Notes under the pieces: generated by a model
Seen by the model: only the letters and a program-made list of their open reading frames with translations
What the model was told of the DNA's origin: nothing
The model's database searches: none
NCBI GenBank assembly: GCA_964607515.1
Contig: CAZSKU010000025.1
Coordinates: 1 to 35,330, forward strand
DNA length: 35,330 nucleotides
Direction of reading: 5' to 3'
Source: UBA6080 sp964607515
GTDB lineage: Bacteria > Fermentibacterota > Fermentibacteria > Fermentibacterales > JCC-6
In this document: positions 7,532-15,832 of the stretch, one piece after another
How positions within the stretch are numbered: position 1 is the stretch's first letter
Layout: each line of letters starts with the position of its first letter
Position numbers and translations under genes: made by a program

Positions 7532-9973
7532 TTATGAACCGGATGAGTCCCGGCTGGCGGCGCCGTTGATCTCCTCCATCATCCGGACAGCCCGGTAGGC
7601 GTTGTTCTCCCCGGGTGCGGATTGCAGCAGCTCCAGGGCTCCATCCCCGGCGGCAGTGTCTCCGGTGAGCTTCCAAAGCCAGTATCCGGCGGTGCCCCGG
7701 ACGGACCTCCAGGGCGAGTCCTTCGCGGCCTCCTGTATCGCCCCGGGGCTTCCGGTTCCCGTCAGAGCCCGGCAAGCCGCGGCGCAGACGTCCGCCAGGG
7801 ACGCGTTAGGAGGCTGCCCGGCTTCGGCGCAGAGTTGTGATGCTTCCTCCAGCCTGTCCAGGGCTTCCTGGGATCTTCCGCCGTACATCAGGAAAAGCCC
7901 CCGGCACAGGGCGTACAGGCTCAGACTCTGCCGGCTGCCCCTGAGAGTCGCCATTTCGCAGGCCCTGTCCATGGCCTTCAGTGCATCATCCAGACGTCCC
8001 CTCAGGTCCAGCGTCCGGGCCCTGAGGAACACCGCGCTCTCGGCCAGGTGGGCGGAACCCGTCCTTTCCGCCAGCTCGGTCATGGTGGCCACGCAGTCCT
8101 CGGCGTTATCCACCCGGTCCAGGTCCAGGAATATCCTTGCCATGTTCCCGTATATGGCCGCCAGCCGCAGGGGATCCCCCGCTTCTGAGACCATCCTGGC
8201 GGCCTTCATGAAGATCTCCAGGGCTTCCGGGTACTCGCCCCTCATCATCACCGCCACCCCCAGGTTGGCTGCGGCGGTGTTGGCAAGCCTCCTGTTGCCG
8301 GTGATCTCCGCCAGCCTGCCCACCGCGGTATAGCACCGGGCGGCTTCAGGGTAGTCGCACAGCGACGAGGCAATCCCCCCCCGGGTGTTCAGGGCGTAGG
8401 CCAGGGCTTCAAGGTTTCCGCTCCGGGAGGCGTCCCTGGCCAGAGCGCGGCAACCCTGTTCGGCCTCCCGGATCCGGCCGGCCTTCCGCAGGCAGGATAC
8501 TGTGAAGACATCGCAGCTTTCCGCCATCCAGTCGAACTCCGAAGCTATGGCCATGCCCCGGGCCCTGCCGGCGGCTTCCAGGGCCCGGTCCATGAAGCCG
8601 TGCCGGGCCAGGATACGGGCCTCGACCAGGGCCAGACGGCATTCCTGTATCGGGGTCAGCCCCCGCTGCGCCATCCGCTTCACCTCTCGGTGAAAGTCGT
8701 CCGGCGTGATGTTCCTCCGGTGGAGAGTCATGCAGAGCATCTCCAGGTCGGTCTCCTGTTCCGGGCTCAGAAGCCCGGCCCGTCGTTTCTCCTCCAGGTG
8801 TTCCGCCATAGCCGCGGCCCTGGAGTCGTCTCCCATGTGGATGAGTATCGCCAGCATCAGGAAGGACGAGGGAATCTCGACCTTGGAGGCCGCGTGCCCG
8901 GCGGCTTCCAGGGCCTGTTCAAGGTACCCGCCGAGAAGCAGCCTTCTGCTCCTGGAGAGGGACGACCGGGGAAACGCCTCCGGACAGTGGGACTCCGCCA
9001 GGGCCCAGAGCCTGGCCGCCCTGGTATGGGTCATGGAGCCGGAGTTCCGGGCCGCCTCCAGGTAGGCCATGCCGGCGGAGTCCCGGTCGCCGCCCCGGAG
9101 CAGCAGGTCGCCGGCGAGCCTCAGGTCCTCCGGCGAGTCCCCAGCCCTGCGGAGCACCAGGGCGCCGGCCCTGGCGTGCAGGGCCCGGGATTCCTCCGGA
9201 GCCATGGAGTCCAGTATCCCCTCCCTCGCCGCGGGAGACTTGAACCTGAGCCTGCCCCGGGGGGCCTGCTCCCATACTCCCGCTTCCAGCAGGGGCGCCG
9301 GATCGGCGTCACTCCGGGAAAGCTCCAATGCCTCACCGGTGTCGAACACGAAGCCCAGCACAGCGGCGGCCCGGGCCAGGGGAAGAAGGTCCCGGGGAAC
9401 TTCAGGCGCCGGTTCTTCCTGGGTTCCGGCCTCCAGCACCCTTGCGGGGAAGGGGGGAGCACCGGAGACCGCGGCGGCCACCAGGGGCGGAAGCCTTCGG
9501 TGACACCCGGCCAGTATTTTCCGGATCAGCTCCAGGGTGAAGGAGTCCAGGTTCGCGATGTCCGGCGCCAGGAGAACCGCCGGGGTATGGGCGGCAAGGG
9601 TGTCCATGAGAGATTCGAGGGCTTCTCCCGGGTCTTCGGCGCCATCGCATGAAAGCCAGCGACGGATGGTCTCCCGGTGCCTCTGAAGCCCCGCTGCGGC
9701 CTCCATGCCCGCAGCCCCTCCACGGATGCCCAGGGAGACCGAGAACGCAGCCCATTCGTCGGTAAAACTGGAGTCGCCGGTTCCGAAGAGCTCCGTCAGG
9801 CCGGATCTCATGCCGGGGTTGACGGGTATGGCCAGAATGCCCGGTCTTCTTCTTCGGATCCCGTCGAACAACCGGGAGGCGCCCTTTGGATCGAGCCCCC
9901 GAAGGTACAGCGGAGTGCCGGGGTTCCGGTCTATGTGGTCCAGCGAGGCCCTGAGAATCCTGTCGTCATCCAT
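7532..9973 (-). CDS. Degenerate AAA-type/TPR-repeat protein (MalT/LAL-like without Walker A or HTH)
   Basis: An 813-aa protein. The ATG at 9973 overlaps the stop of the DUF167 gene (ATGGATGA), implying translational coupling; there is no independent Shine-Dalgarno. Residues ~1-200 resemble the NTPase of large MalT/LAL or adenylate-cyclase-associated regulators: a Walker-B-like stretch (AVLLAPDIANLDSFTLELIRK) and PPLVAAAVSGAP are visible. No GxxxxGK[ST] Walker A is present, so ATP binding is doubtful. Residues ~300-800 are helical tetratricopeptide-like repeats (AAANLGVAVMMRGEYPEALEIF, AIYGNMARIFLDLDRVDNAE). No C-terminal DNA-binding domain is evident. It may be a scaffold or a signalling partner; function unknown. 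Confidence 0.75.
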   Translation of the reverse strand: MDDDRILRASLDHIDRNPGTPLYLRGLDPKGASRLFDGIRRRRPGILAIPVNPGMRSGLTELFGTGDSSFTDEWAAFSVSLGIRGGAAGMEAAAGLQRHRETIRRWLSCDGAEDPGEALESLMDTLAAHTPAVLLAPDIANLDSFTLELIRKILAGCHRRLPPLVAAAVSGAPPFPARVLEAGTQEEPAPEVPRDLLPLARAAAVLGFVFDTGEALELSRSDADPAPLLEAGVWEQAPRGRLRFKSPAAREGILDSMAPEESRALHARAGALVLRRAGDSPEDLRLAGDLLLRGGDRDSAGMAYLEAARNSGSMTHTRAARLWALAESHCPEAFPRSSLSRSRRLLLGGYLEQALEAAGHAASKVEIPSSFLMLAILIHMGDDSRAAAMAEHLEEKRRAGLLSPEQETDLEMLCMTLHRRNITPDDFHREVKRMAQRGLTPIQECRLALVEARILARHGFMDRALEAAGRARGMAIASEFDWMAESCDVFTVSCLRKAGRIREAEQGCRALARDASRSGNLEALAYALNTRGGIASSLCDYPEAARCYTAVGRLAEITGNRRLANTAAANLGVAVMMRGEYPEALEIFMKAARMVSEAGDPLRLAAIYGNMARIFLDLDRVDNAEDCVATMTELAERTGSAHLAESAVFLRARTLDLRGRLDDALKAMDRACEMATLRGSRQSLSLYALCRGLFLMYGGRSQEALDRLEEASQLCAEAGQPPNASLADVCAAACRALTGTGSPGAIQEAAKDSPWRSVRGTAGYWLWKLTGDTAAGDGALELLQSAPGENNAYRAVRMMEEINGAASRDSSGS

Positions 9974-10232
9974 GGAACCAGGGGGGGGTTTCCGTGGGAT
10001 TGTGAATCCGGACCGTCTTCCTTCTGGACTGCCTGCCGGCGATGATGTCCACCCCCTTCCGGGGGACGCCGAACTGGGAGGAGAGCCATTCGACAAGGGC
10101 TTCGTTGGCCCTGCCCTCAACCGGCGGGGCGCTGACCGCGATCTTGACGGTCCCGTCGGCCATCATGCCGACGAAACCCGTTCCGGGTCCCCGGGGAACC
10201 ACCTTGACCGACAGGGTGACGTCTCCGGTCAG
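9966..10232 (-). CDS. DUF167 (YggU) family protein, predicted CTG start
   Basis: A small conserved protein of 88 aa (family usually 75-105) with the family core VSAPPVEGRANEALVEWLS and the RRKTVRI end. The biochemical role is unknown. The family N-terminus (LSVKVVPRG) begins at the position where CTG overlaps the Trm112-like stop as CTGA; GGAGG lies exactly 7 bp upstream. The next in-frame starts are GTG codons more than 100 bp upstream, inside the Trm112-like gene. I therefore infer a CTG start at 10232. The 3' end overlaps the TPR gene by 8 bp. Confidence 0.85.
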   Translation of the reverse strand: MTGDVTLSVKVVPRGPGTGFVGMMADGTVKIAVSAPPVEGRANEALVEWLSSQFGVPRKGVDIIAGRQSRRKTVRIHNPTETPPWFHG

Positions 10233-10411
10233 TCGAGATCCTCCAGGTTCCTGGCCTCCTCGATGAGCATCACCGGAATGTCGTCCCGTACCGGGTAAGC
10301 CAGCCGGCAGGCCCGGCACCGAAGCTCCTCCGAGGGTTCGGTGACGTAATCCAGCGGCCCCTTGCACCGGGGGCACGCCAGTATCCTGAGGAGTCTCTCG
10401 TCCACCACCAT
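10229..10411 (-). CDS. Trm112-like zinc-binding protein
   Basis: A 60-aa Trm112/YcaR-family protein. The core is LLRILACPRCKGPLDY, then CRACRLAYPVRDDIPVMLIEEA, the hallmark of this small fold; CPRC and CRAC form a potential zinc site. In eukaryotes and archaea Trm112 activates methyltransferases; the bacterial role is not settled. The start region reads ATGGTGGTG. AGGAGG is only 3 bp from the ATG but 6 bp from the first GTG, so the true start could be 10408. The Shine-Dalgarno overlaps the TAG stop of the upstream aminopeptidase gene, which ends 7 bp away. Confidence 0.88.
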   Translation of the reverse strand: MVVDERLLRILACPRCKGPLDYVTEPSEELRCRACRLAYPVRDDIPVMLIEEARNLEDLD

Positions 10412-10418
10412 GCGCCTC

Positions 10419-11651
10419 CTAGACTGTAAAGAGCCCGTTCCGGATAACCGGCACCTCCCGGCGGTCTCCGGTGACCCCGAACACGCTCACCTCCGGCGAA
10501 CCTATCATGAAGTCGGTATGCACCAGGCTCCTGTTGCAGCCAGTCTCCTCCAGCGCCCGGTCGTCCATGGCCGTGCCGCCCCTGATGCAGTCGGTGTATC
10601 CGTTGCCCAGGGCAATGTGGCAGGAGGCGTTCTCGTCGAACAGGATGTTGTGGAATACCAGGCCGCTCTGGAACAGGGGCGAGTCGGTGCCCACCAGGGC
10701 CACCTCCCCGACCCTTCCGGCTCCGTCGTCAGTGCCCAGGTAGCGGCCGAGAATATCACCGTTCCTCCCCGCTCCGAAATCGGTCACCCGCCCCTCCCGG
10801 AAACGGAACCAGGCGTCCTCCACCTGGGCTCCCAGCACGGTTACGGGCCGGGTGCAACGAACCTCGCCCTCTGTCCGGCGAAGGTCCGGTGTGCTGAAGA
10901 CCTCCTCGGTGGGTATGTTGGGGAAGAATCTGGTTCCGTCCGCCGCCCCGGCGCTTCCTCCGCAGAAGATCCGGTCGCCCTGCATGCCTATGAACAGGTC
11001 GGTGCCCGGTCCCCTGAACCTGAACCCGTCGAATCCCTCCTTGTTAAGGAACTCCGCCCTTCTCTTCAGCCGGGCGTCGTGCTCCCTCCATGCCATCACC
11101 GGATCCGGGGAGTCCAGCCTGAGAATGGGCGTCAGCACCTTCCATATCCGCTGTTCCCAATCGGCGGTGTCGCCCAGGACCTTGGCCGCCCAGCGGGGGG
11201 TGGGCATCAGGAAAACGTTCCAAGGTATACGATTGGAGGATATTGCCTTGAGAAATCCGGCGTAGGTTTCGGAGCGGGCCTTCTGCATCCTGCCAAGCCC
11301 CGCCGGATCGGCCCCCTCCATGACGTCGGGATTCTCTGGCCCCCGAAGAGCAAGACTACGCCAGCCCTCCTGCACCACCCGCTCCAGCATTCCGGCGGTG
11401 AAGCCCGGCATGTAGTCCAGGAACTCCGGAATCCGGGTCCGGTCCACCCTTATCCTCTCAAGCTCCGGGTCGTCCATGGAAAGGTGAACGTAACGGGCGC
11501 CCAGGTCGTAGGCCTTCCGGGCCAGCACCCCGGCGAACTCCCGGTGGAAGGGTTCCGTCCGAATCCACAGAACCTGACCTTCCCTGAGGTCCAGGGCGCC
11601 CCGGAGGACCACGTCGGCGCAGGTCCCGCGGAGGAGTCTCACATCATGCAT
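10419..11651 (-). CDS. M29-family metallo-aminopeptidase
   Basis: A 410-aa cytoplasmic leucyl-type aminopeptidase of the AmpS/PepS/thermophilic M29 family, which uses two metal ions. Candidate ligands fall at the positions I remember for the family: E250 (PTEEVF), E316 (RVGEVALVG), H345 (ASCHIALG), Y352, and the HTDFMIGS motif with H378 and D380. The ATG at 11651 has GGGAG upstream and follows the stop of the beta-barrel gene by 9 bp, so the two are probably cotranscribed. Peptide turnover is the likely role. There is no signal peptide. Confidence 0.92.
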   Translation of the reverse strand: MHDVRLLRGTCADVVLRGALDLREGQVLWIRTEPFHREFAGVLARKAYDLGARYVHLSMDDPELERIRVDRTRIPEFLDYMPGFTAGMLERVVQEGWRSLALRGPENPDVMEGADPAGLGRMQKARSETYAGFLKAISSNRIPWNVFLMPTPRWAAKVLGDTADWEQRIWKVLTPILRLDSPDPVMAWREHDARLKRRAEFLNKEGFDGFRFRGPGTDLFIGMQGDRIFCGGSAGAADGTRFFPNIPTEEVFSTPDLRRTEGEVRCTRPVTVLGAQVEDAWFRFREGRVTDFGAGRNGDILGRYLGTDDGAGRVGEVALVGTDSPLFQSGLVFHNILFDENASCHIALGNGYTDCIRGGTAMDDRALEETGCNRSLVHTDFMIGSPEVSVFGVTGDRREVPVIRNGLFTV

Positions 11652-11660
11652 CTTCTCTCC

Positions 11661-12377
11661 CTAGATGAGGCCGAGGAAGTCCACGGCCAGCGCTCTGTAG
11701 GGCATTCCCCCGGTCTCCAGAACGTCCTTGAACTGAAGGCTGATTCTCACCTGTCCAAAGCTCTGCCAGTAGACTTCGAAGTCGAGGAACCCACCGGACT
11801 CGTCGAATCGGTACTCCCTTTCGGAGTTGGTGGCCAGGTCCCAGTCGGCCGCAAGACCGAATCCCCCGGGAAGGGTTTTGTCCACGCCCATCCAGCACCC
11901 GGCGTGTTCCGGTTCCTCCGGCGAAAAGCTGGCGCCCAGGTGGAAGGCCGTTTCTCCAAGCGGGTCGGCGAAGTTCTTGCTGACCGCCAGGTAGAGCCCC
12001 CTCTCGGGCCTGGTGTACTCCCCTCCCCCCCGGGGGTGCTCCTCCTGATTGTCAAAACCCAGCGCCAGCGCCGGAAAGGTCCTCCGTTCGTCCAGGAAGC
12101 GGAACCGGGCCTTGAGGTAGAGCCTGTCGAACCAGTCCGGCGTGGACATGCCGGTGACGTTGTAGCCGCCGTAGCCGATTCCCGCCATGAGCCGGGGAAG
12201 AAGGCCGGCCTGAACCGAAAAGGTCATGTTGTCCGTGGGAAACGTGGCCAGGGAGATGTAGAGGGTTCTGGGGGCCACCACTCCGGCGGTGGGCTCGGAA
12301 ACCGTTCGTAACAGCTCCGCTCCGCCCGCGGCGGACGTCAGCAGGAGCATGACCGCGCAAAACGCAATGGATCTCAA
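11661..12377 (-). CDS. Probable outer-membrane beta-barrel protein (YjbH-like)
   Basis: A 238-aa exported protein. I place the start at TTG 12377, which overlaps the dnaE stop as TTGA; GGAGG lies 9 bp upstream, and the reading gives a signal peptide (MRSIAFCAVMLLLTSAAGGA). The alternative is the internal ATG 14 codons later. The mature part alternates short amphipathic strands with Gly/aromatic turns (RLMAGIGYGGYNVTG, RLYLKARFRFLDE, GLYLAVSKNFADP, GLAADWDLATNSEREY, FEVYWQSFGQVRISLQF), typical of a 10-12 strand outer-membrane barrel and reminiscent of YjbH-type proteins. Function unknown. It is translationally coupled to dnaE, an odd pairing. Confidence 0.65.
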   Translation of the reverse strand: MRSIAFCAVMLLLTSAAGGAELLRTVSEPTAGVVAPRTLYISLATFPTDNMTFSVQAGLLPRLMAGIGYGGYNVTGMSTPDWFDRLYLKARFRFLDERRTFPALALGFDNQEEHPRGGGEYTRPERGLYLAVSKNFADPLGETAFHLGASFSPEEPEHAGCWMGVDKTLPGGFGLAADWDLATNSEREYRFDESGGFLDFEVYWQSFGQVRISLQFKDVLETGGMPYRALAVDFLGLI

Positions 12378-15300
12378 CGCAACCCACCTCCGTTGTACAG
12401 GGAAACCGAAGCCCTGTCGCCCAGATGGCGCCTCAGCTCGTCCAGCAGTTCCCTTCCGGGGGACACTTTGATGCTGCGCGACTCGCTGACGTAACGCCGA
12501 CCCGTGCCTTCGCACTCCATCTCCACGAAAACCGGCGCTGTGCCGGGATGTTTTCTGAGAAGGGTCACCAGGCCGGTGAACAGGTCCGATGGGACCCCTT
12601 CTCCGGTGACCCTGAGCCTGAGCCTCAGGCCGGAGTTCTTCCTGAGTTCCTCCAGGGGCACCGCCTTCTCCACGCAGAACCTGGGATCGCCCCGGCCGTT
12701 CTGGACCTTTCCGGTTATCAGAAGCGGCTTTCCGGTGCCGAGGACGCCCGCGCACCTCTCCAGATTCTCGGCCCAGACCGTGGCCTCGCAGGAGTCGGAC
12801 ACCCCGGAAAGTGTGAGGAAGGCTATCCGGCCCCGCTGGCTGTCCCGGAACCTGAGCTGCTCGACGATCGCCGCCACAGACACCGACTGGGCGCCCTTGT
12901 AACCGGTCACGGTGCCGGGGGTATGGGTGGCGTAGGACAAGGCCTCCTCCCGGTACTCGTCCAGGGGGTGGCCGGTGAGGTAGAAGCCCAGCAACTCCTT
13001 CTCCCCCCGGAGCATCTCATCCCTGGGCATCTCCTCCATCTCCGGCAGCGGAGGGGCCTCAGGCTCCATCACGGGCTCGCTGCCGAAAAGGGTCATCTGA
13101 CCGGCCTCCCGGTGCTTTCTGAAGGCCGCGGCGTAGGTCAGCACCCGGTCCATGGACGCCAGCATAGCCGACCTCCTTCCGGGAAGGGAATCCAGGGCGC
13201 CAGCGATGATCAGGGACTCCAGAACCTTCCTGTTCAGGCCGTTCTCCACACGGCAGGCCAAATCCTGAATGCCGGTGAAGGGCCCCCCCTGGTCCCGGGC
13301 GGCCACGATCTCCAGGGCGGGGTTTTCCCCCACGTTCTTCACCGCCTTGAGGGCGTAGACTATCCTTCCCTCACGATCCACGTCGAAGGTCACCAGACTG
13401 TCGTTCACCGAAGGCGGGAGAACGGTCAGCCCCATCCTGGAGGACTCGGCGATGAGTGCGGCCAGCCTCTCGGTGCTTCCCATCTCGCTGGTCATGGTTG
13501 CCGCCATGAACTCCCCCGGAAAGTGGGCCTTCAGGTAGGCCGTCCAGTATGCGATTATCGCGTAGCACACCGAATGGGACTTGTTGAACCCGTACTCGCC
13601 GAAACGCCGGATGTGATCGAATATCTCCCGGGCTTTTCTCTCCGGAATGCCCCGGGAACGGGCCCCGGAGATGAAAGCCTCACCGAAGGACTCCATCTCC
13701 CGGGCGTTCTTCTTGCTTATGGCCCGGCGAAGGCTGTCCGCTTCGGCCATGGACATGCCGGCGAAGCGGTGGGCGATGTCCATGACCTGCTCCTGGTAGA
13801 CTATCACCCCGTGGGTCTCCCCCAGGATCTCCTGCAGCTCGGGGATCATGTCCCTGACGGGCTTGCCCTCGAAGGCACGTTTCTTGTTCTCGCCGTAGTA
13901 GTCTATCATATGCATGGATCCCGGGCGGAAAATGGCAACCGCGGCGGTCACGTCGTCGAACCGGTCCACCCCTATCTTCCTCAGGGCGTCCCTCATGCCG
14001 GGGCTCTCCAGCTGGAAGACCCCGGTTGTCTCCACCCGGTTGAGAAGGTCAAGGGTGGCCGGATCGTCCAGGGGAACCTTTTCCACGCTGAAGGAGGGGT
14101 GCCGGCGGCGGACCATCTCCTCGGCGTGCCTCAGGACCGTGACGGTTCTGAGGCCAAGCACGTCCAGCTTCATCAGACCTATCTTCTCCGCCGATTTCAT
14201 CTCGTACTGGGTGGTGAGCCCCTTTTCCCGGGAGAAACAGAGGGGAACGTAGTCCATGAGAGGGCCGGGGGTTATCACCACCCCGGCCGCGTGGACGCCG
14301 CTGTGCCGCGCTACTCCCGAGATCTCCTCGCAGTAGCGGATCAGCCTGGCTACCTCGGGGTCCTCCTCGATCTCCCGGGCCAGCTCGGGAACCTGCTTCA
14401 CCAGGATGTCCAGAGGGGCGTCCTGGTCCGGCGCCGCCGCCAGAAGTTTCGACAGGCGGTCGCCGGTCTCGAAGGGCATTCCCATGACCCTGGAGACGTC
14501 CCGGATGGCCGCACGGTTCTTCATCCTGTTGAAGGAGATGATCTGGCAGACCCGGTCCTGGCCGTACTTCTCAACGATGTGGGCTATCACCTCGCCCCGG
14601 CGTTCGTAGCAGACGTCCATATCAATGTCGGGCATCTGTTTCCGGGCCGGGTTCAGAAACCTCTCGAAACTGAGGCCGTATTCGAGGGGGTTCACTTCGG
14701 TAATGCCGATGGCCCACGACACAAGGCTGCCCGCGGCACTGCCCCTTCCGGGGCCCAGGGGGATGCCCCGGGACCGGGCCCATCCCGCCAGCTCGGAGAC
14801 TATCAGGAAGTACCCCGGAAAACCCATGTCGCAGATTACGTCCAACTCGTAACCCAGCCGCCGGCTCTCGGTTTCGTCGGGTTCCCGGCCCAGCCTCTCG
14901 GAAAGCCCCGACTCCGCCAGGTTTCTCAGGTGGGTACCCAGGTTTTCCTCCCCGGAGGGAAGGGGAAAGTCGGGAAGAAGAAAGCCGCCCTTCCCGAGGC
15001 TGAATGTGCACTGCTCAGCCACCGCCACGGTGTTGGTCACCGCCTCGGGAATCCAGGAGAACAGCCTGGCCATCTCTTCCGGGGTCTTCACGTAGAACTC
15101 GTCGGTGGCGAACTTCATACGGCCCGGGTCGCTGAGGGTCTTCTTGGTCTGAAGGCAAAGGAGAATGTCGTGGATCCCCGCATGATCCCGGGCCAGGTAG
15201 TGGGCATCGTTGGTGGCCACCGGAAGGGCGCCGGTCTCCCGGGCCAGTTCCGCCAGCCCGGGGAGCAGCCGCTTCTCCTCCGGCAGGCCGTGGTCCATCA

Positions 15301-15832
15301 GTTCGATGAAGAACCGGTCCCTGCCCACCAGATCCTGGTAGAAGCCGATCGCTTCCGCCGCCAGATCCTTCCTGCCCCGGGAGAGATGGTGCGATATCTC
15401 GCCCTGAAGGCAGGCCGATCCGATGACCAGCCCCCGGGAGTGCCGGGCGAGGATTTCCCTGTCAATCCTGGGGCGCCGGTAGAAACCCTCGGTCCACCCG
15501 AGGCTGGAGAGCCGGCACAGGTTCCTGTACCCTTCCTCGTCCGCCGCCAGGAGGGTCAGGTGCCTGGTGCCCTCCCCGGAGTCGTCGGTTCGGTCCAGCC
15601 TGCTGCCGGTGGCGATGTAGGCCTCCATCCCCACGATGGGTCGCACTCCGTGATCGGCCATGACATCGCTGAAATGAACTGCTCCATAGAGGCTTCCATG
15701 GTCGGTGACCGCTACGGTGTCCATTCCGTTCTCGAGAAGGTAGGGACCGAGCCGCTCGAACCGGATCGCCCCGTCCAGGAGGCTGTACTCCGAGTGAAGA
15801 TGGAGATGAACGAAGGGCGGGGAACCACTCAT
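12374..15832 (-). CDS. dnaE: DNA polymerase III alpha subunit
   Basis: The replicative polymerase, 1152 aa, close to the usual DnaE1 length. The N-terminal PHP domain (residues ~7-280) retains HLHLHSEYS, TDHGSLYG, GMEAYIA, GSACLQGE and NDAHYL, so the metal-binding set looks intact and a proofreading activity like that of thermophilic DnaE proteins is possible. Catalytic aspartates are PDIDMD (about 402 and 404) and MKLDVLGL (about 556). Helix-hairpin-helix and beta-binding regions follow, then an OB fold (~975-1060, GTVTGYKGAQSVSVAAIVEQ). The start overlaps the upstream membrane-protein stop as ATGA. It is embedded in a run that begins with cell-shape genes. Confidence 0.98.
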   Translation of the reverse strand: MSGSPPFVHLHLHSEYSLLDGAIRFERLGPYLLENGMDTVAVTDHGSLYGAVHFSDVMADHGVRPIVGMEAYIATGSRLDRTDDSGEGTRHLTLLAADEEGYRNLCRLSSLGWTEGFYRRPRIDREILARHSRGLVIGSACLQGEISHHLSRGRKDLAAEAIGFYQDLVGRDRFFIELMDHGLPEEKRLLPGLAELARETGALPVATNDAHYLARDHAGIHDILLCLQTKKTLSDPGRMKFATDEFYVKTPEEMARLFSWIPEAVTNTVAVAEQCTFSLGKGGFLLPDFPLPSGEENLGTHLRNLAESGLSERLGREPDETESRRLGYELDVICDMGFPGYFLIVSELAGWARSRGIPLGPGRGSAAGSLVSWAIGITEVNPLEYGLSFERFLNPARKQMPDIDMDVCYERRGEVIAHIVEKYGQDRVCQIISFNRMKNRAAIRDVSRVMGMPFETGDRLSKLLAAAPDQDAPLDILVKQVPELAREIEEDPEVARLIRYCEEISGVARHSGVHAAGVVITPGPLMDYVPLCFSREKGLTTQYEMKSAEKIGLMKLDVLGLRTVTVLRHAEEMVRRRHPSFSVEKVPLDDPATLDLLNRVETTGVFQLESPGMRDALRKIGVDRFDDVTAAVAIFRPGSMHMIDYYGENKKRAFEGKPVRDMIPELQEILGETHGVIVYQEQVMDIAHRFAGMSMAEADSLRRAISKKNAREMESFGEAFISGARSRGIPERKAREIFDHIRRFGEYGFNKSHSVCYAIIAYWTAYLKAHFPGEFMAATMTSEMGSTERLAALIAESSRMGLTVLPPSVNDSLVTFDVDREGRIVYALKAVKNVGENPALEIVAARDQGGPFTGIQDLACRVENGLNRKVLESLIIAGALDSLPGRRSAMLASMDRVLTYAAAFRKHREAGQMTLFGSEPVMEPEAPPLPEMEEMPRDEMLRGEKELLGFYLTGHPLDEYREEALSYATHTPGTVTGYKGAQSVSVAAIVEQLRFRDSQRGRIAFLTLSGVSDSCEATVWAENLERCAGVLGTGKPLLITGKVQNGRGDPRFCVEKAVPLEELRKNSGLRLRLRVTGEGVPSDLFTGLVTLLRKHPGTAPVFVEMECEGTGRRYVSESRSIKVSPGRELLDELRRHLGDRASVSLYNGGGLR

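Noticed and set aside
10362..12311. A 649-codon plus-strand open frame opposite the aminopeptidase and barrel genes
   Set aside because: Same antisense effect: low-complexity Gly/Pro/His composition, and it spans several well-supported minus-strand genes and their junctions.
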